Source: Dehalococcoidia bacterium
Lineage (GTDB): Bacteria > Chloroflexota > Dehalococcoidia > Lucifugimonadales > Lucifugimonadaceae
Assembly (NCBI GenBank): GCA_009693115.1
Contig: SHXW01000003.1
Coordinates: 29,964-93,963, forward strand
Direction: 5' to 3'
DNA length: 64,000 nt
Part shown: positions 42,268-50,324 of the stretch, one piece after another
Position numbering within the stretch: position 1 is the first letter of the stretch
Layout of the letters: every line of letters begins with the position of its first letter
The notes under the pieces: model-generated
The model's input: the letters and a program-made list of their open reading frames with translations, nothing else
Told to the model about the DNA's origin: nothing
The model's database searches: none
Program-made: the position numbers and the translations under genes

Positions 42268-43554
42268 ATGGGTCCCGAAATAGTAATCATCCTCTTCGCC
42301 ATCGTCGGCAGCGCCTTCATCAGCCTGTCTGAAACGGCTGTGCTCGCCGTTAACAAGATCCGCATGCGTCACCGTTCGGAAGGCGGCGACAAGCGGGCGG
42401 CCAGAATACTCAGCTTCTCCAGAGAGCCCGAAAAGTTCTTCGGAACCGTCCTGCTTGCCAACAACATCTTCAATATGCTCCTTGGCGCGGTGGCCACGAG
42501 CTTCGCCATCCGGGTCTGGGGCAACACGGGCGGAGTGATCGCAGGAGCGGCGATAGTCGCGACCGCGATCGTGACCATGTTCGGTGAACTGCTCCCCAAG
42601 ACGCTGGCTGCCGTTGCCTCGGAGCGTGTCGCTCTCCTTGTCGCGCGGCCGATCCACCTGCTTTCCATCATCTCGTTCCCTATCGTCTGGGTATTCACTC
42701 TCCTGCCCCGGCTGCTCACGAACCTGCTCGGCGGGAGGGAGGCGATGGCCAGCCCGACGGTGACGCAGAGCGAACTGCGCATGCTCATAGACGTTGGCGA
42801 GCAGGAGGGCACAGTCGAGCGGGTCCAGGGCGCGATGCTCGAACGGGTGTTTGAGCTGGGCGAGACAGAGGTGCGGGAAATCATGACTCCGCGCACGGGC
42901 ATCGCCTGGGTGCACGCGGACACGACACTCGGCGAGTTCCTGGAGAATTTTCACAACCAGCCCTTCAGCCGCCTGCCGGTGTACGACGATGACTATGACG
43001 ATGTCGTCGGCATCCTGTCCATGCGAGATGTGACAGTGGCACTGTCGGCCAAAACGCTCAACCCAACCCTGCCCGTCACCCGCATGGCCCGGGAACCGCT
43101 CTTTGTGCCCGAGACCAAGCACCTGGATGGCCTCTTCCACATGATGCAGCAGGGTGGCCACCGCCTTGCGGTCGTCGTGGATGAATACGGTGGAGTCGCC
43201 GGCCTGGTGACGTTGACAAGGGTGCTTGAGCAGATAATCGGCCGCACAGGTCAGGAGGGACGCAGACCGGAGCAGAGCTTCGTCACTGTGGACGAGAACA
43301 CATTTGTCGTGGATGGCGGCATGGCGGTCAGGGACGCGAACGAGGCGATGTCGCTCGGCCTGCCGGAAGGCGAATACGAAACCGTGGCCGGGTTCGTCCT
43401 TGAACACCTCCAGCGCCTGCCATCACAGGGCGACAGGGTCCGCCACGCCGGCCTGCGCCTCCAGGTGGTCGAGATGCAGGCCAACCGCGTTACAAAGGTG
43501 CGCATCCGCAAGCGGGCGTCTGGCCCGGCGGGAGAGCCGGCGTCGTCGACGTAG
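42268..43554 (+). CDS. CNNM/CorC-type (hemolysin family) membrane protein with CBS domains
   Basis: A 428-residue protein. ATG 42268 opens directly into the first helix 'EIVIILFAIVGSAFISLSETAVLAVNKIRMRHRSEGG', the DUF21/CNNM signature. Three further helices follow to about residue 160; then a CBS pair ('VREIMTPRTGIAWVHADTTLGEFL', 'GILSMRDVTVALSA') and a C-terminal CorC_HlyC domain ('FVVDGGMAVRDANEAMSLGLPEGEYETVAGFVLEHLQRLP'). The family exports magnesium or related cations and senses nucleotides through CBS. tilS follows 72 bases downstream on the same strand. Confidence 0.92.
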   Translation: MGPEIVIILFAIVGSAFISLSETAVLAVNKIRMRHRSEGGDKRAARILSFSREPEKFFGTVLLANNIFNMLLGAVATSFAIRVWGNTGGVIAGAAIVATAIVTMFGELLPKTLAAVASERVALLVARPIHLLSIISFPIVWVFTLLPRLLTNLLGGREAMASPTVTQSELRMLIDVGEQEGTVERVQGAMLERVFELGETEVREIMTPRTGIAWVHADTTLGEFLENFHNQPFSRLPVYDDDYDDVVGILSMRDVTVALSAKTLNPTLPVTRMAREPLFVPETKHLDGLFHMMQQGGHRLAVVVDEYGGVAGLVTLTRVLEQIIGRTGQEGRRPEQSFVTVDENTFVVDGGMAVRDANEAMSLGLPEGEYETVAGFVLEHLQRLPSQGDRVRHAGLRLQVVEMQANRVTKVRIRKRASGPAGEPASST

Positions 43555-43626
43555 GTTTCTACCCAACAGTCGTCTAACGCATCTGAACGCCCGCGCCGCG
43601 CCGCCGTCAGGCCGTACTCTAGGGCC

Positions 43627-45069
43627 ATGCCCCGCAAACACCCTTTCGTGCAGGCAGTGAAAGACGGCCTCCGCTTCGCCGGAGTGGACTTCTCACGCCC
43701 CCTGCTCATCGCAGTCTCCGGCGGCCCCGACTCCACCGCCCTGCTGCTCGCGTGCTGTGAGATCCACAGGACAGACGGCCTGCAGGTCATCGCAGGCCAC
43801 TTCAACCACCGCCTCCGCGCAGGCGCAGACGGCGACGCGCTCCATGCCGCGCAACTGTCCGAAAAACTCGGAGTACGCTTTGTCTCCGGCGCAGGCGACG
43901 TGGCAGGACGTTCCCGGCAGCAAGGCGAGACCCTCGAAGTCGCGGCACGGGACATGCGTTACGGCTTCCTGGCCGGGGCAGCGCGTGATAGCGGCGCTCA
44001 GGGCGTGGCGACGGGCCACACGCTCGATGATCAGGCGGAGACGGTTCTCCTGCACCTCGTCCGCGGGGCCGGCCTGCGCGGGCTGTCAGGGATGCAGCCA
44101 GCCACAGACCGGGTACAGGACGGCCCCATCCCTTCACTGCGCGTGTTCAGGCCCATGCTCGCCGTCCGTCATTCAAACGCGGTCGCCTTTTGCGACGAAC
44201 GGGGCGAGCAGCCGCGGATGGACCCCACCAACAGCGAGGTCCGTTTCGCTCGCAACCGGGTTCGGCTCAAGATCCTGCCTGAGATGGAGAAACTCAACCC
44301 GAGAATAGCGGAGGCTCTGGCGAGGCTCGCAGAGTCCGCCTCGGCTGACCACCAGGCCATGAATGCCCTGATGGAGCAGTACCGCAAAAGCGTGACCCTG
44401 ACCGGCGGGCGACTTTCACGCACCGCTCTGACCGCGACACCCGGCGCTGTGGCCGCCAGGCTGCTGATCGAGGCTTATGAGTCCGCAGCCGGGACGGCGG
44501 ACGGGCTGGAAAGAAGCCACATCGAGGGCATGCTCAGCGCGGCCAGGGCGGGCGCAGGCCGGAGCATTGATCTGCCCGGCGGCCTGATGTTTGAAGTACG
44601 CCACGGAGATGTCCGGCTGACCAGACAGGGCCAGGCCGATGACGGCGACCTGCCTCTCTCTGTGCCTGAGGCGACTCTTGCCGTACCCGGCAGAGTCGCT
44701 CTCCCGGGAGGGTTCTTCATCACGGCGCGCGTCGTCAGATTGAAGGCAGGGGCGCGGCCGCCCTCGCCGGACACCGCCTTCATTGACCGTGGGATCGCCC
44801 TGACGGCCCTGACGGTGCGTCCGCGCAGGCCGGGTGACCTCTTCCACCCGCTCGGCATGGACGGGCCGGTCAGGCTGCAGGACTTCTTCACAGGCCAGCA
44901 CGTCCCGCGGGACTGGCGGGGACGGACGCCGCTTATTGACACGCCGCGCGGCATTGTCTGGGTGGCGGGAGGCCGCATCGCTGAGTGGGCGAAGGTCCCC
45001 GCGGATGCGACCGTCGCGCTCAGGCTCGACATGCTCCGGCCCCAGGGTGCCGTCCACCGCGCGGGGTGA
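43627..45069 (+). CDS. tilS: tRNA(Ile)-lysidine synthetase
   Basis: A 480-residue PP-loop ATPase that converts C34 of tRNA-Ile(CAU) to lysidine, so it reads AUA. The SGGPDS P-loop is at 31-36; 'GHFNHRLR', 'ATGHTLDDQAETVLLHLVRGAG' and 'DPTNSEVRFARNRVRLKILPEM' are strong family motifs. A TilS middle domain and the C-terminal TilS_C domain ('VRPRRPGDLFHPLGMDGPVRLQDFFTGQHVPRDWRG') complete it. The last 18 codons form the first unit of a 75-bp tandem repeat. The common partner hpt is absent. Confidence 0.95.
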   Translation: MPRKHPFVQAVKDGLRFAGVDFSRPLLIAVSGGPDSTALLLACCEIHRTDGLQVIAGHFNHRLRAGADGDALHAAQLSEKLGVRFVSGAGDVAGRSRQQGETLEVAARDMRYGFLAGAARDSGAQGVATGHTLDDQAETVLLHLVRGAGLRGLSGMQPATDRVQDGPIPSLRVFRPMLAVRHSNAVAFCDERGEQPRMDPTNSEVRFARNRVRLKILPEMEKLNPRIAEALARLAESASADHQAMNALMEQYRKSVTLTGGRLSRTALTATPGAVAARLLIEAYESAAGTADGLERSHIEGMLSAARAGAGRSIDLPGGLMFEVRHGDVRLTRQGQADDGDLPLSVPEATLAVPGRVALPGGFFITARVVRLKAGARPPSPDTAFIDRGIALTALTVRPRRPGDLFHPLGMDGPVRLQDFFTGQHVPRDWRGRTPLIDTPRGIVWVAGGRIAEWAKVPADATVALRLDMLRPQGAVHRAG

Positions 45070-45196
45070 CCGCCTGTCGCGTTTGTGGTCGCGCTCAGGC
45101 TCGACATGCTCCGGCCCCAGGGTGCCGTCCACCGCGCGAGGTGACCGCCTGTCGCGTTTGTGGTCGCGTTCAGGCTCGACATGCTCCGGCCCCAGG
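45013..45196. repeat. 75-bp tandem repeat starting inside the 3' end of tilS
   Basis: About 2.5 units with period 75 (starts at 45013, 45088, 45163), nearly identical. Unit 1 holds the last 18 codons and stop of tilS. The period is a multiple of three, so each unit repeats the coding tail and the stop codon in the same frame. Confidence 0.92.
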
Positions 45197-45237
45197 ACGG
45201 GGCTTAGACCGTCTCCACGTCCCTGCGAGATGACAAC

Positions 45238-46308
45238 CTAGAGCACCCGCACCAGACGCGGGTCGTGTGACGTGCCGGGGATGCGCCCCCGGCGGGCGAT
45301 GGCCTTGCCGCCCACTTCCTTGATTTCCGCCGTGAACCCGAGGGGGGAGGCAGCGGCGATGTGCCTGCCGACGGCGAAGGCCGCCACAGGCGCACGGGCT
45401 TCGACAAACTGCCGGATACGGTCGGGCGTGATCTCACCGCCTACGTAAATGTCAACATGCGGGAACCCCGCCTGGTCCAGCCGTGCACGCATTTCCCACA
45501 CCAGGCCGGGGGTCACGCCGCCGCGCTCTTCGGGCGTCTCCACCCGCACGCCGCGCAGCCTGTCCTTGAAGGCCTTCGCCACTTCAACAGCCTCTTCGGC
45601 CTCATCCCGGAACGTGTCCACGAGCGCCACTCGCGGCACCTCCGGCGGCATGTGGTGGTCGAAAGCCATCATCGCCCGCAGAGTGTCCCCGGACAACAAG
45701 ACCATGGAATGCGACATGGATCCCGACGCGTTGTGCCCGCTGAGCCTGCCGCCCAGGGGAGTCGAGCCAGCGGCGCACTTGCCGACCACCGCTGCGTAGT
45801 CCATGTACCCGGCCACATTGGGGTGGACGTGGCGCGCGCCAAACGAGATGACGGGTGTGCCGGCCGCTGCATCGACGCACTCGCGCGCCGCCGTCGCCCA
45901 GCCGCTGCAGGAGGAGAGGATGCCGTTTACGGCAGTTTCATAAAGGCCGAACGAGGCGTAGGGACCGCGGATGCGGAGGGCGGTATCGCCCCTCGCAATG
46001 TGCGCACCCTCTTCGAGGGCGTAGACCTCACGCCCCGTCTCGGGGAGGACCCTCGACAGGAACTGTCTGGCCTCCGTCACGCCGCACAGAACGCCGTTCC
46101 CCTCTGCGGTGAACTCCATGGCCACTTCCGGGTTGACGTTCTCGCTGCGGAGGACGGCGAGGGCACGGTGCAGGAAGATATCGGCGGTGTCGCCGATAAG
46201 CACGGACCGTGAGATTTCAAACTCTTTGGAAGAGGCCGGGGCAGGCGCAGAAAAGGTGTGGGCCTGGTGTCCGGGTGCCGGTCTGAAAGGCGCAGCTACA
46301 GAGTCCAT
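45238..46308 (-). CDS. pncB: Nicotinate phosphoribosyltransferase
   Basis: A 356-residue type II phosphoribosyltransferase, the short form also common in archaea. It joins nicotinate to PRPP for NAD salvage. Motifs: 'YETAVNGILSSCSGWATAA', 'VISFGARHVHPNVAGYMDYAAVVGKCAAGSTPLG', 'GSMSHSMVLL' and the late 'IYVGGEITPDRIRQF' with the phosphate-binding Gly-Gly. The first 30 residues are Pro/Ala-rich and not conserved. It converges with tilS, with the tandem repeat between. NAD supply may matter for the sirtuin elsewhere in the window, but the two are not linked. Confidence 0.92.
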   Translation of the reverse strand: MDSVAAPFRPAPGHQAHTFSAPAPASSKEFEISRSVLIGDTADIFLHRALAVLRSENVNPEVAMEFTAEGNGVLCGVTEARQFLSRVLPETGREVYALEEGAHIARGDTALRIRGPYASFGLYETAVNGILSSCSGWATAARECVDAAAGTPVISFGARHVHPNVAGYMDYAAVVGKCAAGSTPLGGRLSGHNASGSMSHSMVLLSGDTLRAMMAFDHHMPPEVPRVALVDTFRDEAEEAVEVAKAFKDRLRGVRVETPEERGGVTPGLVWEMRARLDQAGFPHVDIYVGGEITPDRIRQFVEARAPVAAFAVGRHIAAASPLGFTAEIKEVGGKAIARRGRIPGTSHDPRLVRVL

Positions 46309-46478
46309 TCGCCAGCTCCGGGAAATGTGTTCAGGGTTAAATATCGTCCCAAGTTCAAGACTAGGCGGTGACAGGCCGAGGCCGCATCGACAGCGTGCGC
46401 GGGTTCAGGCCGGTTTTGCCATGAAAGGCCTGTCAGAACCGGGACAACAGCCCTCGCGCTTGTCCTCGGCTTCGACCC

Positions 46479-46505
46479 ATCCACGTTCCCGCCGGGAACG
46501 TGGAT
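46479..46505. repeat. 27-bp near-perfect palindrome
   Basis: ATCCACGTTCCCG at 46479-46491 and its complement at 46493-46505 with a single central base. Its right half is also the first unit of the 22-bp tandem repeat. With no loop it is a better fit to a protein-binding site or repeat element than to a terminator. Confidence 0.8.
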
Positions 46506-46600
46506 TTCTGGCGCCGGGAGAGTAGTTTTCTGGCTACCGGGAACGCGGTTTTCCCGCGCCGTGAACGTGGTTTTCCGGCTGCCGTCTACGGTTTTCGAGC
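46493..46600. repeat. Degenerate 22-23-bp tandem repeat, about 4.7 units
   Basis: Units start at 46493, 46515, 46538, 46560 and 46583 with consensus CGGGAACGTGGTTTTCTGGC. The last unit runs into the stop codon and last codons of the GT2 gene that ends at 46586. Units differ by up to about a third of bases and there are no spacers, so this is not a CRISPR array. Confidence 0.8.
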
Positions 46601-47314
46601 TCTGGGTACGCCGCCGAAACGCAGGCGCACAAGGCCCTTCACGTCTTCCCATGCGGTCTGGATGATCTTGACCCGGGACGTGGGATCATCTTCCCAGTGG
46701 ACCGGGATTTCCTTGATCTTCCAGCCGTTTCTCAATCCGATGAGCAGTAACTCGGTGTCAAAGAACCAGTTGTTGTTCACCACCAGCGGCACCAGTGTTT
46801 TCGCCGCCTGCGCAGAGACCGCCTTGAACCCGCACTGGGCGTCCCGGAACGGCGTGAAGAACATCCCCCGGATGAGGCAGCTGTAGCCCCGCGACGTGAT
46901 TTCGCGCTTCACTGTCCGCCCGACGACCTCGGCCCCGTTTGAGAGGCGCGAGCCTATGGCTATGTCGTATCCATGGTCTGCGATGGCATCCACCAACTGC
47001 GGCAGGTGCTTGAGGTCCGTCGAAAGGTCAACGTCCATGTAGCACCTGATGTCAGCCGTGCTCTCCCCCCACGCCTGCTTCAACGCCCTGCCACGGCCGC
47101 GCTGGGTCAGGTGGGTAACTGACATGTCAGACCGCCCGGCGGCGAGGTCCCTGGCGACCTCCTGTGTGCGGTCGGTGGAGCCGTTGTCAGCCACCTTGAT
47201 GCGCCAGTCACGGCCGGGGTGCGCCTTGATGAACTCTCCGAGCCTGCCTACCGCGACCGGCAGCGCATCCTCCTCGTTGAGGACTGGTATGACTATTTCG
47301 ACAGAGACTGGCAT
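46586..47314 (-). CDS. GT2 glycosyltransferase (dolichyl-phosphate sugar synthase-like)
   Basis: A 242-residue GT2 enzyme: 'EIVIPVLNEEDALPVAV' near the start, 'VADNGSTDRTQEVARDLA' (nucleotide site), 'CYMDVDLSTDLKHLP' with the metal-binding D-x-D, 'FRDAQCGFKAVSAQAAKTLVP' and the late 'WKIKEIPVHWEDDPTSRVKI'. It resembles DPG/DPM-type synthases, as do the two at 11.9-13.4 kb. ATG 47314 is chosen (a GTG 6 bases earlier is equal); the frame further upstream is not conserved. The 3' end carries a tandem repeat. Confidence 0.87.
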   Translation of the reverse strand: MPVSVEIVIPVLNEEDALPVAVGRLGEFIKAHPGRDWRIKVADNGSTDRTQEVARDLAAGRSDMSVTHLTQRGRGRALKQAWGESTADIRCYMDVDLSTDLKHLPQLVDAIADHGYDIAIGSRLSNGAEVVGRTVKREITSRGYSCLIRGMFFTPFRDAQCGFKAVSAQAAKTLVPLVVNNNWFFDTELLLIGLRNGWKIKEIPVHWEDDPTSRVKIIQTAWEDVKGLVRLRFGGVPRARKP

Positions 47315-47400
47315 GGGCACAGCTACTTTGTGATGAGCATAAGACTGACTACCGGGATTCCAGAGGCCACCGTCCAAGTTTTGGCTTGTCCCTCAACCAG

Positions 47401-47421
47401 ACTCCCTCCCGCTGGGAGAGT
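47401..47421. repeat. Dispersed GC-rich palindrome, copy near purH end
   Basis: ACTCCCTCCCGCTGGGAGAGT-type inverted repeat between purH and the GT2 gene, 12 bases after the purH stop on the minus strand. It may act as a weak terminator. Confidence 0.6.
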
Positions 47422-47432
47422 GGCCCGCGCGC

Positions 47433-48965
47433 CTAGTGGTTGAAGTGCCGCATTCCTGTGAACACCATCGCGATGCCCGCATTCTCAGCCGCGGCTATGA
47501 CGTCTGCGTCGCGGACCGAGCCGCCGGGTTGGACGACGGCCGTAACACCGGCCTTCACAGCCATCTCCAGGCCGTCAGCGAAAGGGAAGAAGGCATCGGA
47601 TGCGAGGACGGTGCCGTTAGCGCGGTTCCCTGCCACCCTGATCGCAAGGTGGACTGAGTTCAGCCTGTTCGGCTGGCCGGCGCCCATGCCAATGATCGCC
47701 CGGTCCTTCGCAAGCACAATGGCGTTGGACTTGATGACAACGCAGGCGCGCCAGGCGAAGTCCATGTCTTCCATCTCCCCGGCCGTCGGCTTCCGACGCG
47801 TCACCACGTCCCAGCGGTCAGGGTCTTCGCTGATGACGTCTGGCGCCTGGACCAGGGCGCCGCCTGAAATGTGCCGCACGATACGCACGGGCTTTTCGGG
47901 AAGGGGGGCCTTGAGCACGCGGATGTTTTTGCGCTTCGCCAGTGCGTCCACCGCGGCCTGTTCAAAGTCCGGCGCGATCACGACCTCGAAGAACACACCC
48001 TTCATCGCCTCGACGGTCGCAGCGGTCATCCTGCGGTTGCAAGCCACGATTCCGCCGTAGGCGGACACCGGGTCCCCTGCGAAGGCGCGGCGGTAAGCCT
48101 CAGGCTGGTCGGCGTGAGCGGCCAGTCCGCACGGGTTGTTGTGTTTGACGACCGCCACGGCCTGCTCCGAGAAGCGGGAGACGGCTGAGATGGCGGCCTC
48201 GGCGTCCAGGTAGTTGTTGTAAGACATCTCTTTGCCGGCGATGACCTGCTCGGAGGCAGCGATTCCGCCTCGTGGCCCCGGCAGGGCGTAGAGAGCGCCC
48301 GGCTGGTGGGGGTTTTCGCCGTATCGCAGTTTCTGGACGAGCGTGTAGCCGGTTGTGAGTTCCTGCGGGAGGAGACTCTCATCCCCTGCGCCGGGGGTGT
48401 CACGCAAATAGCCCGAAACGGAAGTGTCATATAACGCCACATGCTGGAACGCCCTGGCAGCCAGCCTGCGCCGCTCTTCCAGCGGCACGCCGCCCCCTGA
48501 CAGCATCTCCGCCACACGGTCGTAGTCAGCGGGGTCCACAACGACAACGACGCATGGGAAGTTCTTGGCCGCGGCGCGGATCATGGCCGGGCCGCCGATG
48601 TCTATGTTCTCCAGCGCATCTGTGAGAGTCACGCCGGGCTTCGATACTGTCGCCACGAACGGGTACAGGTTGTTCACGACGACGTCTATCGTGGCAATGC
48701 CGTGTTGTTGAATTTCGGCCATGTGCCCCGGGAGGTCCCGCCGGGCGAGCAGGCCGCCATGGACCTTCGGGTGCAGCGTCTTCACACGGCCATCAAGTAT
48801 CTCGGGCGCGCCGGTCAATTCAGACACCTGCGTGACATTGAGGCCGGCTTCCTGAAGGGCCTTGAACGTGCCGCCGGTGCTGATGAGCCTGTACCCGGCG
48901 GCGGCAAGCTTGCGGGCGAACCCGGCCACGCCGGTCTTGTCATAGACGCTAATGAGAGCGTTCAT
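47433..48965 (-). CDS. purH: Bifunctional AICAR transformylase / IMP cyclohydrolase
   Basis: A 510-residue enzyme for the last two steps to IMP. The N-terminal MGS-like domain (1-145) opens 'ALISVYDKTGVAGFARKLAAAGYRLISTGGTFKAL' and has 'GRVKTLHPKVHGGLLARRD'. The transformylase part shows 'LRYGENPHQPGALY', 'AVVKHNNPCGLA', 'SDAFFPFADGLEMAVKAGVTAVVQPGGSVRDADVI'. It follows purM by 78 bases on the same strand and is probably in one transcript with it. Confidence 0.96.
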   Translation of the reverse strand: MNALISVYDKTGVAGFARKLAAAGYRLISTGGTFKALQEAGLNVTQVSELTGAPEILDGRVKTLHPKVHGGLLARRDLPGHMAEIQQHGIATIDVVVNNLYPFVATVSKPGVTLTDALENIDIGGPAMIRAAAKNFPCVVVVVDPADYDRVAEMLSGGGVPLEERRRLAARAFQHVALYDTSVSGYLRDTPGAGDESLLPQELTTGYTLVQKLRYGENPHQPGALYALPGPRGGIAASEQVIAGKEMSYNNYLDAEAAISAVSRFSEQAVAVVKHNNPCGLAAHADQPEAYRRAFAGDPVSAYGGIVACNRRMTAATVEAMKGVFFEVVIAPDFEQAAVDALAKRKNIRVLKAPLPEKPVRIVRHISGGALVQAPDVISEDPDRWDVVTRRKPTAGEMEDMDFAWRACVVIKSNAIVLAKDRAIIGMGAGQPNRLNSVHLAIRVAGNRANGTVLASDAFFPFADGLEMAVKAGVTAVVQPGGSVRDADVIAAAENAGIAMVFTGMRHFNH

Positions 48966-49043
48966 CTCAACTAAACTCCCCTGAGGAACCAGGCATCTGC
49001 GGTAGCGGGTGGCGGGGTGAAGCGTGAAAACAGACCGGACGTC

Positions 49044-50099
49044 TCACTTTTTCAGGACCACCTGCTCGTTCCCGGAAGAGGCCCGGACACGGCCAGCGAC
49101 CCACGACCCCGGCATCTGGGACCGGACCTCATCCGCCCGCTCCGGGGCAACGATGACGATCATCCCAACTCCCATGTTGTAAACGCGCCACATCTCCGCC
49201 TCATCCACGCGGCCTTTCTGCTGGATGTGCTGAAAGAGCGGCGGCACCGTCCATGAGCGCAGGTCAATCTCAGCAGCGAGGCCGCCGGCGAGCGACCGCG
49301 GCAGGTTCTTGTAAAACGACCCGCCGGTGATGTGCGCCATGCCCTTGATCTTGCCGAGCACTGGTTTCAACTCGTTCAAATAACTCCGGTGCGGCTCAAG
49401 CAGGGCGTCCCCGAGCGTCTTCCCCAGCGCCGGGACCACCTCGTGCAATGGTTTCGGGTCTGTGTCCGTACCGAATATCGAGCGCACTAGCGAATAGCCG
49501 TTGGTGTGCAGACCGCTCGATGGCAGGCCGATGAGCATGTCCCCTGGCCGGGTGTTCGCTGACGTGAGCAGGTCACGTTTTTTCACAGAGCCAACGATGA
49601 ACCCTACAAGGTCGAAGTCGTCCCCGTGGTAGAGGCCGGGCAGTGTGGCCGTCTCGCCGCCTATGAGGGCACACCCCGCATTGGAGCAGGCTTTTGCCAG
49701 TCCCTTGACGATGTTGGGCACCCGTCCATCATCCACACGGGCGATGCCTATGTAGTCCAGGAAGAACAACGGCGAGGCGCCAGCGGGCAGGATGTCATTG
49801 ACGCAGTGGTTGACGATATCGTGGCCAACCGTGTCGTAACGGCCCATCGCCGATGCGATCTTGAGCTTCGTACCCACGCCATCCGTGCTGGACACCAGGA
49901 GAGAGTCACCGCTCGGGTCAGGGTCAAACACGCCGCCGAAGAGGCCGGGGCCGCTTATCACCCTCGGCCCCAATGTGGAGGCGGCTATGTTCTTGATTTG
50001 TTCCTTGACGCGTGCCGCCGCGTCAAGGTTCACCCCGCTGCCTGCGTAGGTAGTGGGAGTTCCCACCTTGGATTCCTGAGGATTGCCTCTGCTAGACAC
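49044..50099 (-). CDS. purM: Phosphoribosylformylglycinamidine cyclo-ligase (AIR synthetase)
   Basis: A 351-residue enzyme that closes the imidazole ring of AIR using ATP. 'TTYAGSGVNLDAAARVKEQIK' at the start, 'SSTDGVGTKLKIA', 'LPAGASPLFFLDYIG', 'CALIGGETATLPGLY', 'GLPSSGLHTNGYSLVR' and 'MAHITGGSFYKNLPR' are family motifs. It lies between purF and purH, all on the minus strand; a terminator separates it from purF, so it may have its own promoter. Confidence 0.96.
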   Translation of the reverse strand: MSSRGNPQESKVGTPTTYAGSGVNLDAAARVKEQIKNIAASTLGPRVISGPGLFGGVFDPDPSGDSLLVSSTDGVGTKLKIASAMGRYDTVGHDIVNHCVNDILPAGASPLFFLDYIGIARVDDGRVPNIVKGLAKACSNAGCALIGGETATLPGLYHGDDFDLVGFIVGSVKKRDLLTSANTRPGDMLIGLPSSGLHTNGYSLVRSIFGTDTDPKPLHEVVPALGKTLGDALLEPHRSYLNELKPVLGKIKGMAHITGGSFYKNLPRSLAGGLAAEIDLRSWTVPPLFQHIQQKGRVDEAEMWRVYNMGVGMIVIVAPERADEVRSQMPGSWVAGRVRASSGNEQVVLKK

Positions 50100-50178
50100 A
50101 GGGCCTCCACGAGTTCAGAAGCAACACCAAGAGATAGAGCGACAAGTATACGGGGCTGAACAGGCCCTGAAACCCGTG

Positions 50179-50207
50179 AAACCAAAACCCCCGCCAGCGG
50201 GCGGGGG
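50179..50207 (-). terminator. Terminator downstream of purF
   Basis: On the minus strand an 8-bp GC stem (CCCCCGCC/GGCGGGGG, plus 50188-50207) with a 4-base loop is followed by TTTTGGTTT. This is a classical intrinsic terminator and lies between purF and purM. Confidence 0.7.
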
Positions 50208-50223
50208 AGCCGGTAGTTGGGCG

Positions 50224-50308
50224 CCCTCTCCGGCAGGGAAGAGGCGTGCGAGAGCGCCTGCGGACGATCCCGCCAGACCACGGGTGCCCTCTCCGCCAGG
50301 GAAGAGGC
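50224..50308. repeat. Two copies of a CCCTCTCC...GGGAAGAGG palindrome
   Basis: Copies at 50224-50244 and 50287-50307 share CCCTCTCCG and CAGGGAAGAGG and form 7-8-bp stems. They lie just after the purF stop and belong to the dispersed intergenic palindromes of this window. Confidence 0.7.
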
Positions 50309-50324
50309 AGGTGGCGTGGCAGGC

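Noticed and set aside
46493..46600. Possible CRISPR array
   Set aside because: Units are degenerate and adjacent without spacers, and there are no cas genes.
46296..46652. 118-codon minus-strand frame with internal repeats
   Set aside because: It translates the 22-bp tandem repeat and overlaps two real genes in other frames; the repeat explains the pattern.
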